From an uncultured Bacillota bacterium (lineage in GTDB: Bacteria > Bacillota > Dehalobacteriia > UBA4068): a stretch of 64,000 nucleotides of DNA. Each line of letters starts with the position of its first letter. Positions within the stretch are counted from its first letter, which is position 1. Location: the NCBI GenBank assembly GCA_934271085.1, contig CAKQQU010000001.1, forward strand, positions 16,412 to 80,411. The letters are read 5' to 3'. Both the position numbers and the translations under genes were made by a program. Positions 9,286 through 18,398 of this stretch are shown piece by piece. The notes under the pieces were generated by a model. The model did no database searches, was not told the origin of the DNA, and worked only from the letters and a program-made list of their open reading frames with translations.

Positions 9286-11088
9286 CTATTCGTTTTCCAG
9301 AGTTTTGGTCATGGCTGTAAAAATATCCAGGGCTTTTTTCAGCGGTTGGGTATCAGTCATATCTACTCCTGCCGCTTTCAGCAGATCAATAGGATCAGCG
9401 CTGCTTCCGGAGGAAAGAAAATGCAGGTAACGGTTGCGGGCTTCTTCTGCTTTAGCCGGGTCTTCAGCCAGCAGCCCGGCGGCCAGGGCGCTGGCTGCGC
9501 AAAAGCCTGTGGCATATTTATAAACATAATAGGCTCTGTAAAAATGGGGTATGCGCATCCATTCTTTGGAAATCCGCTGGTCTACATCTACCTGGGGCCC
9601 GAAATAATCCAGGTTAAGCTGATAATAAATCTCGTCCATCTGGCGGGCGGTCAGTGATTCGCCGTTTTGGGCCAACAGATGTATTTTCAGCTCGAATTCG
9701 GCAAACATGGTTTGGCGGAATACCGTTCCCCGGAATTCTTCCAGATAATGGTTTACCAGATAATGCATTTCGTCTTTGCTGGCAGCATTTTTCAGCAGAT
9801 AATCCACAAGCAGGTTTTCATTTACCGTGCTGGCTACTTCCGCGACAAAGATGCGGTAATCGCTGTAAATATAGGGCTGATGACGGCGGGAATAAAGGGA
9901 ATGCATGGAATGGCCGGCCTCATGAGCCAAAGTGAAAACGCTGCTGAGGTTCTCCTTATAGTTCAGCAATATATAGGGATCAGTGCCATATACTCCTGAT
10001 GAATAGGCTCCGGAGCTTTTACCTTTCGTCTCATAAACATCGACCCAGCCGTTATCTATGCCTTGCCGCAGTTCTCTGGTATATTCTTCGCCCAGAGGAT
10101 AAAGTGCCTTTTCTACGATATTCTTAGCTTCCTGCCAGCTAAAGGTAAGCGGTAATTCCGGATATAACGGTACATACAGATCGTACATAGCCAGCTTATC
10201 AAGTCCCAGACGGCGGCGGCGTACTTCCAGATACCGCTGAAAAGCCGGCAAATAACTGCGCACGGTGGCAATAAGCTGATGATAAACATCCTGGGGGATA
10301 TTATCCCCATCCAAAGACGCGGCCAAGGCATTTTCGTAACCCCGGGCACGGGCATAAAAGTTGTCTTTTTTTACCGAAGAACTGAGAGTGGCGCCAATGG
10401 TATTGGTATATTTGCCATAGGTATCATACAGCGCTTCATAAGCATTACGCCTTAACTGGCGGTCGGTAGATTGCAGCAGCAGAATATAATTGCCGGAAGA
10501 AAGCTGTATGCTTTTTCCGTTGCTGTCGGTCACCTGGGGGAATTCTATATCCGCATCGGTAAGCATGGAGTAAATGGTATCAAAGCTGCCTGCCATTTCT
10601 CCTGCTCCTGCCAGCAGTTTTTCCTGATCGGGGCTGAGGGTATGGGGTCTCATCCTGGTAATATCATTGATATAGCGCCTGTATATGCCAAGATCTTCCC
10701 GTTCCAGCCAGGACTGCAGCTTTTTCTCATCCATGGCCAGTATCTCCGGGGAGAAGAAAGAGAGCAGGACAGATGCTTCCACCGCAACTGATTCAGCGGC
10801 GCTGCGCATGGCCTGCGCTGCAGGATCGCCGTTATCTTCATCCTGCCTCATAGCGGCATAGACATAGACTTTTTCGATAAGCTGGGAAAGCTTTTCGTCC
10901 CAAGTCAGAAAATCCCTTAATTTTTCGGGGCTTTCAGCCAAATGCCCCTGAAACTCCTTTGCCTGGGGAAGCAGGGATTTTATTTTTTCCAGATCAGCCT
11001 TCCAGGAAGCTTCATCTGCATATATTTTATCTATGCGCCATTTATATTCCGGGGCTATTTTATCTCTGGTAGGTATTTTATCGCTCAT
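9286..11088 (-). CDS. pepF: Oligoendopeptidase F (M3B family)
   Basis: The product has 600 residues, the family length. It is a cytoplasmic zinc oligopeptidase cutting medium-size peptides. The zinc site is HEAGH at residues 389-393, with a downstream glutamate expected in [12 protein letters not shown] chose the ATG at 11088 because AGAGGAT lies just upstream; an ATG at 11115 extends the frame but has no ribosome site. It begins 13 bases after the end of the repeat-rich zinc-ribbon gene and is followed after 2 bases by larE. Confidence 0.95.
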   Translation of the reverse strand: MSDKIPTRDKIAPEYKWRIDKIYADEASWKADLEKIKSLLPQAKEFQGHLAESPEKLRDFLTWDEKLSQLIEKVYVYAAMRQDEDNGDPAAQAMRSAAESVAVEASVLLSFFSPEILAMDEKKLQSWLEREDLGIYRRYINDITRMRPHTLSPDQEKLLAGAGEMAGSFDTIYSMLTDADIEFPQVTDSNGKSIQLSSGNYILLLQSTDRQLRRNAYEALYDTYGKYTNTIGATLSSSVKKDNFYARARGYENALAASLDGDNIPQDVYHQLIATVRSYLPAFQRYLEVRRRRLGLDKLAMYDLYVPLYPELPLTFSWQEAKNIVEKALYPLGEEYTRELRQGIDNGWVDVYETKGKSSGAYSSGVYGTDPYILLNYKENLSSVFTLAHEAGHSMHSLYSRRHQPYIYSDYRIFVAEVASTVNENLLVDYLLKNAASKDEMHYLVNHYLEEFRGTVFRQTMFAEFELKIHLLAQNGESLTARQMDEIYYQLNLDYFGPQVDVDQRISKEWMRIPHFYRAYYVYKYATGFCAASALAAGLLAEDPAKAEEARNRYLHFLSSGSSADPIDLLKAAGVDMTDTQPLKKALDIFTAMTKTLENE

Positions 11089-11101
11089 GGGTATCCTCTT
11101 T

Positions 11102-13210
11102 TTACTGTTGATCATTGCCGCGGGAATTTATTTTTTCCTGTATTGATTTATCTGCTTCCGCTGCCTCCGCAAAGATCCGCTCTTCCAGTGCTTTTACATT
11201 TGCCAGAATGTCTTCCAGCGAGATCGTATTCTCGCTGACTGCATCCGCAGGCTGCTGCGGTTTTGCCGCAAAGCTGTTTTCTGCAGTTGCGGTAGCCGGG
11301 GCATTGTGGACATTGGCGGCCGGATTATCATTTGATTTGCCGGTTTCCGTGTTTTCCGCAGCAGGCTGACTGCTCTCTTTGTTGGCTGCTGCCCTTTCGC
11401 AAATGGCGTTCTTGGCTTTATCGCGTTCCCGCCAGAGCCCCCTGGCAGCAGCTGCGGCATATGCATTAGCAGTGCTGGCACGATAAGCAGCTACCACATC
11501 AGGGTCGGGTTGACTATTAATAATAGGATGTGGCGTTACTGTGCTTTGCTGTGCGTATTCGCCTTTTACGGGAGCGGTGTCGCCGCTGTTATGATTCCAG
11601 AATTTTTCCTCATCTGTATTTTCTTTTTGATCCACCGGTTTTTCAGAAGCATTTTTTTCCAAATCTGCCAGCTCGTTAATGGCAGCCCCGCAAATAATGC
11701 AGAATGCAAATTCCGGCTGCAGCGGAGAGCCGCATACCGGACAGAATTTGTAGTTGTGTCCGGATCCTGCGTCTGCGATATCCTTGGGGAAATTATGTTC
11801 TTTAGTTTCTTCCGCAGGAAGGGAAGTTATGCCCGGCTCTGCTTTTGCGTCAGCATTTTCAGTCAGCGCTGAGATGGCAGCAGCATTCTGCAGTGCAGCT
11901 TCCTGTTTGGCTGCTTCTTTGGCAGCTTTGCGGCGGGCAAAAAAGCCTTTTTTATGTACAGGCTCGTCTTCTACTGCAGGCTGGGCTTCTGCTGCAGGCT
12001 CTGCCTCTGCCGCAGGCTGGGCTTCTACTGCAGGCTCTGCCTCTTCTGCAGGCTGGGCTTCTGCCGCAGGCTGGGCCTCTGCCACAGGCTGGGCCTCTGC
12101 CACAGGCTCGTCTTCTACTGCAGGTTCGGCTTCTGCTGCAGGCTCGTCTTCTACTGCAGGTTCGGCTTCTGCTGCAGGCTGGGCTTCTGCTGCAGGCTGC
12201 GCTTCTTCTGCAGGCTCGGCTTCTACTGCAGGTTCGGCTTCTGCTGCAGGCTCGTCTTCTACTGCAGGCTGGGCTTCTGCCGCAGGCTGGGCTTCCGGTT
12301 GGATGCGGGTGCCGCAGATAATACAGAAAGCACAATCAGATTCCAGACGGGCGCCGCATTCACGGCAAAGCCGTTCCGGATCATCCCGAAGGATCAGGGG
12401 CGGATCAGCTTCCTTTGTATCAGTCTCCTGCTGAGGTTCTGGATTTGTTTCAGGGGAGGTTATATCTTCGGTAACAAGGGTCTGAGCTGCTTCAGATACT
12501 TCTGCAGATTCCTCTTTATCAGAAATTTCATCGGGTATAAATTCTTCGGCGGCAGTTTGGCTGATAGTAGATCCTTCTGTATTTTCTGCGGGTTTTTCCT
12601 GCACGGGGTATTCGACTATAGCCGGTTCCTGCCAGAAATTATAAGCAGGAGCTGCCATTATTTTTTCCAGATCAAGGCTGTCCTTGTCGTCTGCATCCGG
12701 AGTTTCTTCCGCCTCGGCCGGTTCATTGTCAATATTTTCCTGTTCTGGGGAAGCTGTGGCGCTGGGTTCATTCGAAAAAACTTCGGTGGTATCTTCCTGC
12801 AGAATAGTGTTTTCCTGTGTGATATTTATATCAGACGTCTCTTCCTGGGGCTCATGCTCCATAGCCAAATCTTCCAAGGCTATTCTTTGCAGATCCGGAA
12901 TAACTGTGGTAGTGCCCATTATATCCTGCTCGGTATTGTTTTCTTCGGGAGTGTTGTCGGCAGAATCTCCTGATTTTGTCAGTTCGCTGTTGACAAAAGC
13001 GGCTATTTCCGCTCTTTCCTCATCGGATTTGGCGTTTTGATAAAGGCTGATTATGGCCGGATCGCCATATTCTTCCACAGCCTTTTCCCATTGATATCGG
13101 GGGGAGGCTGCCAGTTCCTTTTGCCCGGCCTTTTTAAAAAGGGCCAGCAACAGGATAATGGCAAGGATTCCGATTACCAGATAGATCACAGGAAGTAAGA
13201 AATTTAACAT
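11102..13210 (-). CDS. Membrane-anchored protein with two zinc ribbons separated by a hexapeptide-repeat linker
   Basis: The product has 702 residues and starts at an ATG preceded by GGAGGT. One N-terminal membrane helix (about 3-25) is followed by a long acidic region rich in Glu, Thr, Asp and Pro. A first zinc ribbon lies at about 281-300 (CRECG and CIICG). About 19 six-residue units of the [18 protein letters not shown] type fill residues about 303-418, then a basic patch ([17 protein letters not shown]), and a second ribbon lies at about 489-510 (CPVCG and CIICG). A further acidic, Ala/Asn-rich tail ends the protein. It looks like an extended scaffold or tether. The function is unknown; the related smaller protein at 4488-5108 shares the ribbon style. 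Confidence 0.8.
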   Translation of the reverse strand: MLNFLLPVIYLVIGILAIILLLALFKKAGQKELAASPRYQWEKAVEEYGDPAIISLYQNAKSDEERAEIAAFVNSELTKSGDSADNTPEENNTEQDIMGTTTVIPDLQRIALEDLAMEHEPQEETSDINITQENTILQEDTTEVFSNEPSATASPEQENIDNEPAEAEETPDADDKDSLDLEKIMAAPAYNFWQEPAIVEYPVQEKPAENTEGSTISQTAAEEFIPDEISDKEESAEVSEAAQTLVTEDITSPETNPEPQQETDTKEADPPLILRDDPERLCRECGARLESDCAFCIICGTRIQPEAQPAAEAQPAVEDEPAAEAEPAVEAEPAEEAQPAAEAQPAAEAEPAVEDEPAAEAEPAVEDEPVAEAQPVAEAQPAAEAQPAEEAEPAVEAQPAAEAEPAAEAQPAVEDEPVHKKGFFARRKAAKEAAKQEAALQNAAAISALTENADAKAEPGITSLPAEETKEHNFPKDIADAGSGHNYKFCPVCGSPLQPEFAFCIICGAAINELADLEKNASEKPVDQKENTDEEKFWNHNSGDTAPVKGEYAQQSTVTPHPIINSQPDPDVVAAYRASTANAYAAAAARGLWRERDKAKNAICERAAANKESSQPAAENTETGKSNDNPAANVHNAPATATAENSFAAKPQQPADAVSENTISLEDILANVKALEERIFAEAAEADKSIQEKINSRGNDQQ
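11957..12303 (-). repeat. In-frame 18-bp tandem repeat array encoding AEAQPA-type units
   Basis: About 19 imperfect 18-bp units lie inside the 702-residue ORF. Variants alternate [12 protein letters not shown] and VEDEPA, and blocks of several units recur, which suggests expansion by slippage or unequal recombination. The low complexity keeps the opposite strand open in several frames, which should not be read as genes. Confidence 0.9.
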
Positions 13211-13244
13211 AATAGACCTCCGTTATGTTGGATTGCAATAGGAA

Positions 13245-14642
13245 TTATTTGGCCAGCAGCCAGATGGCCCGGGCATATATTTTGGCCGCATCTATAAAAT
13301 CTTTCTTGCTTATATACTCATTGGCCTGATGGCAAAGTTTGGGAGTATGCTCAAATTCCGGACCAAAGGCCAGAAAACCGCTGAGCTCTTTGGCATAGGT
13401 GCCGCCGCCTATTACTTTAGGCTGGGAAAAGTCACCGGTATAGTCGCGGTATGCCTTTAACAGCACTTCCGCTGTAAAGTCGTCTTTCCCGGCATATAGA
13501 GGGTCGGCGCTGTTGATTATGCCAAGCTGCATGTTTTCTTTTTCCGCCAGCCTGGAAACTGCTTCCAGATAATGCTTTTTACTGTGAGTTACGGGGAAGC
13601 GCATATCACAGGTCAAACAGGCGGTGCCTTCAGAAATATGCAGAACGGAAGGTATCAGGGTCAGGATGCTGGCATCATCCGCTGCTTTAAGCCCCATGCT
13701 TTCACCGTAACTGTCATCTGCCAGCAGTCTGTCCAGCTGTTGCAGATAAGAGGCAGCGCCGTCGGGGGCCAGAGGAAGTTTGGCAAGATAATGGACCAGC
13801 ATAGCCAGGGCATTGCGTCCATCCTCCGGCATGGAGGCATGGGCTGCCTTGCCCAGGGCGGTAACGGTAATGATATCGCCATTTTTTTCTATATTGATAT
13901 TTTCCGCCGGAGCGGGGATTTCCGCAGTCGGTGCCTGCAGTACCGCCTTGGCAGATCCGGGTACGATATTGGTAACGCTGCCGCTGTCAAAACTCAGCAG
14001 ATTAAGGCCTGGGGATAGATTATTATCCCATTTTGCGGATAAGGTGAATTGGCATATGCCCTTTTCTCCCACGATAAGGGGGAATTCAGCATCCGGGGAA
14101 AAGCCGTATTTGGGAGGTTGGTATTTGCTTAAATAGTATTCTATGCAGCGGCAGCCGGATTCCTCATTGCAGCCGTACATAAAGCTGACTGTTTTGTTCA
14201 GGGGTATGCCTGCTTCCCTCAGGGCTATCCCGGCATAAAGAGCTGCTATCAGCGGCCCCTTATCATCCAGGGCGCCCCGGCCGTAAATGCGGTCTTCTTT
14301 TACTGTCGGTTCAAAAGGCGGGTTATCCCATTCCTCGGCAGCCGCAGGTACCACATCCACATGGGCAAGTACGCCGATATTTTCCTCGGTTGCTCCTTTC
14401 ATATCGGCTATACCTACATATCCGTCAATATTGCGGCAATCCAGCCCCAGTTTTTTGCTGATATCCAGCGCTGTGATCAGTGCCTCGTGGACATTTTTGC
14501 CAAAAGGCATGCCTTCTCCGGCCGGAGCATCCTCTACGCTGGGGCAGGCTATCAATGCCAGCAGATCCCTTTCCATTTGGGGATAGCTTGCCTCTATCAG
14601 TTCATCAACTTTGCGGAAATCTATCATTTTATTATCATCCAT
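13245..14642 (-). CDS. pepV: M20-family dipeptidase, PepV/Sapep type
   Basis: The product has 465 residues, the size of PepV. It is a di-metal dipeptidase of the cytoplasm. Metal-binding segments are visible: the histidine in VLAHVDVVP, the aspartate in YGRGALDDKGP, and the Glu-Glu of GCNEESGCRCIEYY. A C-terminal histidine lies in FGPEFEHTPKLCHQANEY. The lid domain, as in PepV, lies between about residues 180 and 380. GAGGAAA precedes the ATG. It is the first gene of the minus-strand run ending with the HAD gene, so peptide breakdown (pepV, pepF) and nickel-pincer maturation are co-transcribed. Confidence 0.92.
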   Translation of the reverse strand: MDDNKMIDFRKVDELIEASYPQMERDLLALIACPSVEDAPAGEGMPFGKNVHEALITALDISKKLGLDCRNIDGYVGIADMKGATEENIGVLAHVDVVPAAAEEWDNPPFEPTVKEDRIYGRGALDDKGPLIAALYAGIALREAGIPLNKTVSFMYGCNEESGCRCIEYYLSKYQPPKYGFSPDAEFPLIVGEKGICQFTLSAKWDNNLSPGLNLLSFDSGSVTNIVPGSAKAVLQAPTAEIPAPAENINIEKNGDIITVTALGKAAHASMPEDGRNALAMLVHYLAKLPLAPDGAASYLQQLDRLLADDSYGESMGLKAADDASILTLIPSVLHISEGTACLTCDMRFPVTHSKKHYLEAVSRLAEKENMQLGIINSADPLYAGKDDFTAEVLLKAYRDYTGDFSQPKVIGGGTYAKELSGFLAFGPEFEHTPKLCHQANEYISKKDFIDAAKIYARAIWLLAK

Positions 14643-14863
14643 GTAAAGTTTCCTCGAAGAAATATATATTTACACTAATCTTATTTTATTCTAGGAAAGT
14701 CCTGTTCTTCCTTTTTTTATTCCTATATAGGCAATTTATCCGGCAGCTTTTAGCAGGGTAGCTGATAATGGCGGAAAAGAGGATTTTTATAATGGCGGGC
14801 GAAAACAATAATACTTTTATTATTGGGTATTTATTGGGTAATAAGCGGAGTGGAGGAGATAAA

Positions 14864-15595
14864 TTGACTGATATTATCAGCGGCAGGAATGCCGTACTTG
14901 AGGCTCTGAAAGCCGGCCTTACTATAAATAAGGTGATGATAGCCGAAAATATAGACGGGAACTTTGCCGGGACGGTAATGCGGCTTTGCCGGGAAAACCA
15001 TATTCCCGTACGCAGGCTGCCCAAGGCTAAGCTTAATCAGATAGCCGGACCGGATAACAGAGGTGTTGCCGCCGAGCTGGCCGCTATGGATTATGCTTCC
15101 ATTCAGGATATACTGGACTCTGCCGCCTCTGCCGGCGAACCGCCGCTGGTGGTATTGCTGGACGGGATCGAAGACCCGCATAATCTGGGTGCTATTATCC
15201 GCAGCGCTTATTGCCTTGGGGCCCATGGCGTGGTGATAGGTTCCCGCAGGGCTGCTCAGGTAAATGAAACAGTTATGAAAACTTCTGCCGGCGCCGCGGC
15301 TTTGCTGCCTGTGGCCAGGGTAAATAATCTTAATCAGGCGCTGGATGAGCTGAAAAACAAAGGATGCTGGGCAGCTGCCATTGATATGGACGGGGAATCC
15401 CTGTGGAAAAGCGATCTTAGCGGAGGTCTGGTGCTGGTAATGGGCAGCGAGGGCGCGGGTATATCGCCGCTGCTTAAGCGTAATTGCGATATGGTAATCA
15501 GTATACCTATGCAGCGGAAGGAAATAGGCAGCCTGAATGTAAGCAATGCCGCGGCTTTGCTCTTATGTGAGGCTGCCCGTCAAAAAATGCGCTGA
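14864..15595 (+). CDS. rlmB: 23S rRNA (guanosine-2'-O-)-methyltransferase RlmB-like (TrmH/SpoU family)
   Basis: I place the start at TTG 14864, preceded by GGAGGAG (14852-14858), giving 243 residues as in RlmB; an upstream ATG at 14768 would add 32 residues with no family match. The SPOUT motifs are clear: the substrate-binding N-domain (ISGRNAVLEAL), motif 1 DPHNLGAIIRSA, motif 2 LVMGSEGAGISP, and motif 3 IPMQRKEIGSLNVSNAA, which forms the SAM-binding knot. It methylates a ribose 2'-OH in 23S rRNA; the exact nucleotide is inferred from family. It stands alone on the plus strand. Confidence 0.92.
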   Translation: MTDIISGRNAVLEALKAGLTINKVMIAENIDGNFAGTVMRLCRENHIPVRRLPKAKLNQIAGPDNRGVAAELAAMDYASIQDILDSAASAGEPPLVVLLDGIEDPHNLGAIIRSAYCLGAHGVVIGSRRAAQVNETVMKTSAGAAALLPVARVNNLNQALDELKNKGCWAAAIDMDGESLWKSDLSGGLVLVMGSEGAGISPLLKRNCDMVISIPMQRKEIGSLNVSNAAALLLCEAARQKMR

Positions 15596-15680
15596 GCAGC
15601 CAAAGTTTCGATCAGCGTCAAACATCTTTGGTTTAACCGGGATAGTAAAATTATTGTATATGTTCATATAAAATAAAACC

Positions 15681-15710
15681 TTGCTATTTACTGCACTTGA
15701 GTAGTATAAT
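15681..15710 (+). promoter_or_regulatory. Predicted sigma-A promoter of ilvE
   Basis: -35 TTGCTA, 18-bp spacer, -10 TATAAT, 43 bp before the ATG at 15753. Confidence 0.6.
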
Positions 15711-15752
15711 AACAAATAATATTCTTAAGCTTATATGCAAGGAGGCAACATT

Positions 15753-16817
15753 ATGGATATCAAAATCACCAGGACAACCGCGCCGAAAACAAAACCAAAT
15801 GGTGAGGATCTGACCTTTGGCTCTGTTTTTACCGACCATATGTTCCTAATGGACTATACTGAGGGCGAAGGATGGCATGATGCCCGTATAGTGCCCTTTG
15901 CCGATATTGCTTTGCATCCGGCGGCAGTAGTGCTGCATTACGGAGTAGAAATTTTTGAAGGAATGAAAGCCTACAATGCTCCTGACGGCCGCCTGCTGCT
16001 GTTCCGTCCTGATGCCAATGGACGCCGCATGAATAATTCCGGAGCGCGTCTGTTAATACCCGAGATTCCTGTGGATGATTTTGTGGAGGCTGTTAAAGCT
16101 CTGGTATCAATTGACAGAGATTGGGTACCCCGCCGTCAGGATCAGAGCCTGTATATCCGCCCCTTTACCTTTGCCACCCAGCCTCATCTGGGCGTATCCC
16201 GCTCCAATACCTATACTTTCTGCATTATCCTTTCACCGGTGGGCGCTTATTATCCCGAGGGTCTGGATCCGGTCAAGATCTATATCGAGGACGATTATGC
16301 CCGTTCCGTCAAGGGCGGTACCGGTTATATCAAATGCGGCGGCAATTATGCCGGCAGCCTGGCAGCTCAGTATAAAGCCAAACAGTTTGGTTATTCTCAG
16401 GTACTGTGGCTGGACGGAGCCGAAAAGAAATATATCGATGAAGTGGGTACGATGAATGTTATGTTCGTTATCGGCGATGAAGTTATCACTCCCGAGCTTT
16501 CCGGTACCATCCTGCCGGGAATTACCCGCGACAGCATTCTTACTATGCTGCGGGATTGGGGCGTAAAAGCTACCGAGCGCCGCATTACCCTGGATGAGCT
16601 GCAAAAAGCCGCCAAGGATGGCACCCTGCGGGAAGCTTTTGGCGTAGGTACTGCCGCCGTTATTTCGCCTATCGGCGAATTCAATATCCACGGCGTAAAG
16701 TATACTGTGGGCAATGGCGGTATCGGCCTGCTCTCCCAGAAGATATACAATGCTCTCACTGATATACAGTGGGGCCGTACTGAGGATAAATACGGCTGGA
16801 CTGTGGAAGTTAAATAG
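15753..16817 (+). CDS. ilvE: Branched-chain amino acid aminotransferase
   Basis: The product has 354 residues from the ATG at 15753, set by AAGGAGG; an upstream ATG at 15735 overlaps that site. It is a fold-type IV PLP enzyme of the long (BCAT group II) form. The PLP lysine lies in GTGYIKCGGNYAGSL, with the usual VLWLDG segment and EVGTMNVMFV after it, and GTAAVISPIGEF near the end. It interconverts Val, Leu and Ile with their 2-oxo acids. It is a single-gene unit with its own promoter and terminator. Confidence 0.96.
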   Translation: MDIKITRTTAPKTKPNGEDLTFGSVFTDHMFLMDYTEGEGWHDARIVPFADIALHPAAVVLHYGVEIFEGMKAYNAPDGRLLLFRPDANGRRMNNSGARLLIPEIPVDDFVEAVKALVSIDRDWVPRRQDQSLYIRPFTFATQPHLGVSRSNTYTFCIILSPVGAYYPEGLDPVKIYIEDDYARSVKGGTGYIKCGGNYAGSLAAQYKAKQFGYSQVLWLDGAEKKYIDEVGTMNVMFVIGDEVITPELSGTILPGITRDSILTMLRDWGVKATERRITLDELQKAAKDGTLREAFGVGTAAVISPIGEFNIHGVKYTVGNGGIGLLSQKIYNALTDIQWGRTEDKYGWTVEVK

Positions 16818-16833
16818 TTTTTGTTTTAAAGCA

Positions 16834-16869
16834 AGCGCCTTTGCCAATATGCAGAGGCGCTTTTCTTTT
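16834..16869 (+). terminator. Intrinsic terminator of ilvE
   Basis: The stem AGCGCCT...AGGCGCT (16834-16840 with 16855-16861), extended by inner pairs with one G-U, is followed by TTTCTTTT. Confidence 0.85.
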
Positions 16870-16946
16870 CCGGCATTTTTCATGCTTGATAAATCGTTTA
16901 AGGCAGAGCCAGGCCAAAAGCTTATTGGTATGGCCTCGCTGCGCTG

Positions 16947-17084
16947 ATGATCATGGTAGCTAACTGTGGATTGCTTTTTAGGGCTGAAGCCATGGCGGCT
17001 GCCATGATGATTTTACCAGCAATAGCGGCAATAGCTTTTTACTATAGGCAGGGTAATAGCGGCAGCTGTAATAAAGGTAAATAA
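16947..17084 (+). CDS. Possible small membrane peptide, or frameshifted gene remnant
   Basis: This is a 45-codon frame, mostly hydrophobic, with two potential membrane segments if read from just upstream. The same frame continues upstream from the ATG to about 16903 with residues YWYGLAA, and a different frame from ATG 16882 reads into it, as if one base had been gained or lost. The stop codon touches the terminator stem at 17083. There is no good ribosome site. It could be a decayed gene, an unannotated small protein, or chance. Confidence 0.25.
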   Translation: MIMVANCGLLFRAEAMAAAMMILPAIAAIAFYYRQGNSGSCNKGK

Positions 17085-17113
17085 ATAAGCACCAGCTTAG
17101 CTGGTGCTTATTT
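17083..17113. terminator. Strong bidirectional terminator downstream of the class V aminotransferase
   Basis: A perfect 14-bp stem (17083-17096 with 17100-17113) with a 3-base loop lies 25 bases beyond the minus-strand stop codon. The T run on the minus side is short. Confidence 0.8.
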
Positions 17114-17137
17114 GTGTATGTGCCAAAGCACAGGTTT

Positions 17138-18250
17138 TTATTTGAGTATATCTTTTACAGCGTTCATCAGGGTATCTACATTATAGGGCTGGGCATTGTA
17201 TCCCATAAAGCCTACCCGGATGATCTTGCCTTCAAGAGCGCCCAGTCCTACGCCGATCTCAATATTGTACTCATTGAGCAGGCGGTCATGGAGCATGGTG
17301 GGGTCAATGCCCTCTGGTAGAGTGATGGCGTTGACCATGGGCATTTGCGCGGAAGGTTCTACCAGCATACCCCAGCCCAGCTCTTCCACAGCGGCTACCA
17401 GCTGATCGTGGACTGCATAGTGACGGGCAAATACCTTTTCCGGGCCTTCCTCGAAAATATTGTACAGTCCCTGATAAAGGCTGTATATCATATTAATGGG
17501 CGCGGTATGATGATAAACGCGTTTGGTGCCGCCCCAATAGCCCATCAGCTGGGAAACATCCATATACCAGTCGCCTACCGGTTTTTTGCGTTTGCTCATC
17601 ATATCCATGGCTTTAGGGGAGAAGGTGATGGGAGCCAGGCCGGGAGGGCAGGAAAGGCATTTCTGGGAGCCGGAATAGCATATATCGATACCCCATTGGT
17701 CTACCATCAGGGGGCAGCCGCCCATGGTGGGAACCGCGTCTACCAGAAAAATGGTATCGGTATCCTTCAGCAGGCCGCCGATCTCCGGCACAGGATTGAG
17801 CACGCCGGTAGAGGTCTCGCCGTAAATCATGCCCACCACTTTGTAATGGCGTTTTTTCAGTTCTGCTTCTACAACCTCGGTGCGTACAGGTTCGCCCCAG
17901 GGAAATTCCAGCACAGTCAGATCAGCTTCCAGGCGGCGGGCCATTTCAGACATACGTTCGCTGAAAACGCCGTTTTGCAGGATCAGCACCGGATCTCCGG
18001 GTTCTACGCTGTTGGCAAAAGCTGCCGCCATACCGCCGCTGCCGCTGGTGGAAAGAGGTACGGTCAGTTGGTTATCAGTGTTCATAAGCTGCTGCAAAAA
18101 TTCCTTGACCCCATCCATGACCTTAATGAAATAAGGATGCATATGGCCAAGGATAGGTGCAGCCAGGGCGTGATAGGTTGCGGGTGCTATATTGCTGGGG
18201 CCTGCGCCCAACAGTAAGGTGTTCGGTAGTTCGTTCATCAGATTTTTCAT
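17138..18250 (-). CDS. Class V aminotransferase, alanine/serine-glyoxylate type
   Basis: The product has 370 residues from the ATG at 18250, preceded by GGCAGGAA; a TTG at 18298 would add 16 residues with no family match. It is a fold-type I PLP enzyme. The PLP lysine is K197 in YSGSQKCLSCPPG, and the aspartate of FLVDAVPTMGG contacts the ring nitrogen. The start GAGPSNIAP and the glycine-rich TSGSGGMAAAF are typical of AGXT, SgaA and PucG relatives. The amino donor (alanine, serine or ureidoglycine) cannot be decided. Single gene with its own promoter and terminator. Confidence 0.88.
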   Translation of the reverse strand: MKNLMNELPNTLLLGAGPSNIAPATYHALAAPILGHMHPYFIKVMDGVKEFLQQLMNTDNQLTVPLSTSGSGGMAAAFANSVEPGDPVLILQNGVFSERMSEMARRLEADLTVLEFPWGEPVRTEVVEAELKKRHYKVVGMIYGETSTGVLNPVPEIGGLLKDTDTIFLVDAVPTMGGCPLMVDQWGIDICYSGSQKCLSCPPGLAPITFSPKAMDMMSKRKKPVGDWYMDVSQLMGYWGGTKRVYHHTAPINMIYSLYQGLYNIFEEGPEKVFARHYAVHDQLVAAVEELGWGMLVEPSAQMPMVNAITLPEGIDPTMLHDRLLNEYNIEIGVGLGALEGKIIRVGFMGYNAQPYNVDTLMNAVKDILK

Positions 18251-18290
18251 AGGTGATTCCTGCCTTTCTAAGGTAATAAGCAATGCTTGC

Positions 18291-18384
18291 TTTGACAATT
18301 TATTTCGGCGGTAGGCCGCAAAAATTCAGGAAAATTCAAAAAAAATTAAAATTTATTGTATCAGTAATAGCATAAATTGTCAAA
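18291..18384. repeat. 13-bp perfect inverted repeat around the class V aminotransferase promoter
   Basis: TTTGACAATTTAT at 18291-18303 and ATAAATTGTCAAA at 18372-18384 are exact reverse complements separated by 68 bp. The distal arm contains the -35 box and the proximal arm lies in the leader. Confidence 0.75.
18355..18383 (-). promoter_or_regulatory. Predicted sigma-A promoter of the class V aminotransferase
   Basis: On the minus strand: -35 TTGACA (18383-18378), 17-bp spacer, -10 TACAAT (18360-18355). The leader is about 100 nt. Confidence 0.7.
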
Positions 18385-18398
18385 TATTTTGTATCCGG

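Noticed and set aside
11957..12303. CRISPR-like repeat array
   Set aside because: Units are contiguous 18-mers without spacers and are in frame within a protein gene.
11754..12973. Long open frames on the plus strand opposite the repeat protein (226 and 339 codons)
   Set aside because: They are low-complexity mirror images of the 18-bp repeats and have no ribosome sites or family features.
15600..15631. Hairpin CCAAAG/CTTTGG after rlmB as a terminator
   Set aside because: Only 6 bp with a 20-base loop and no T run.
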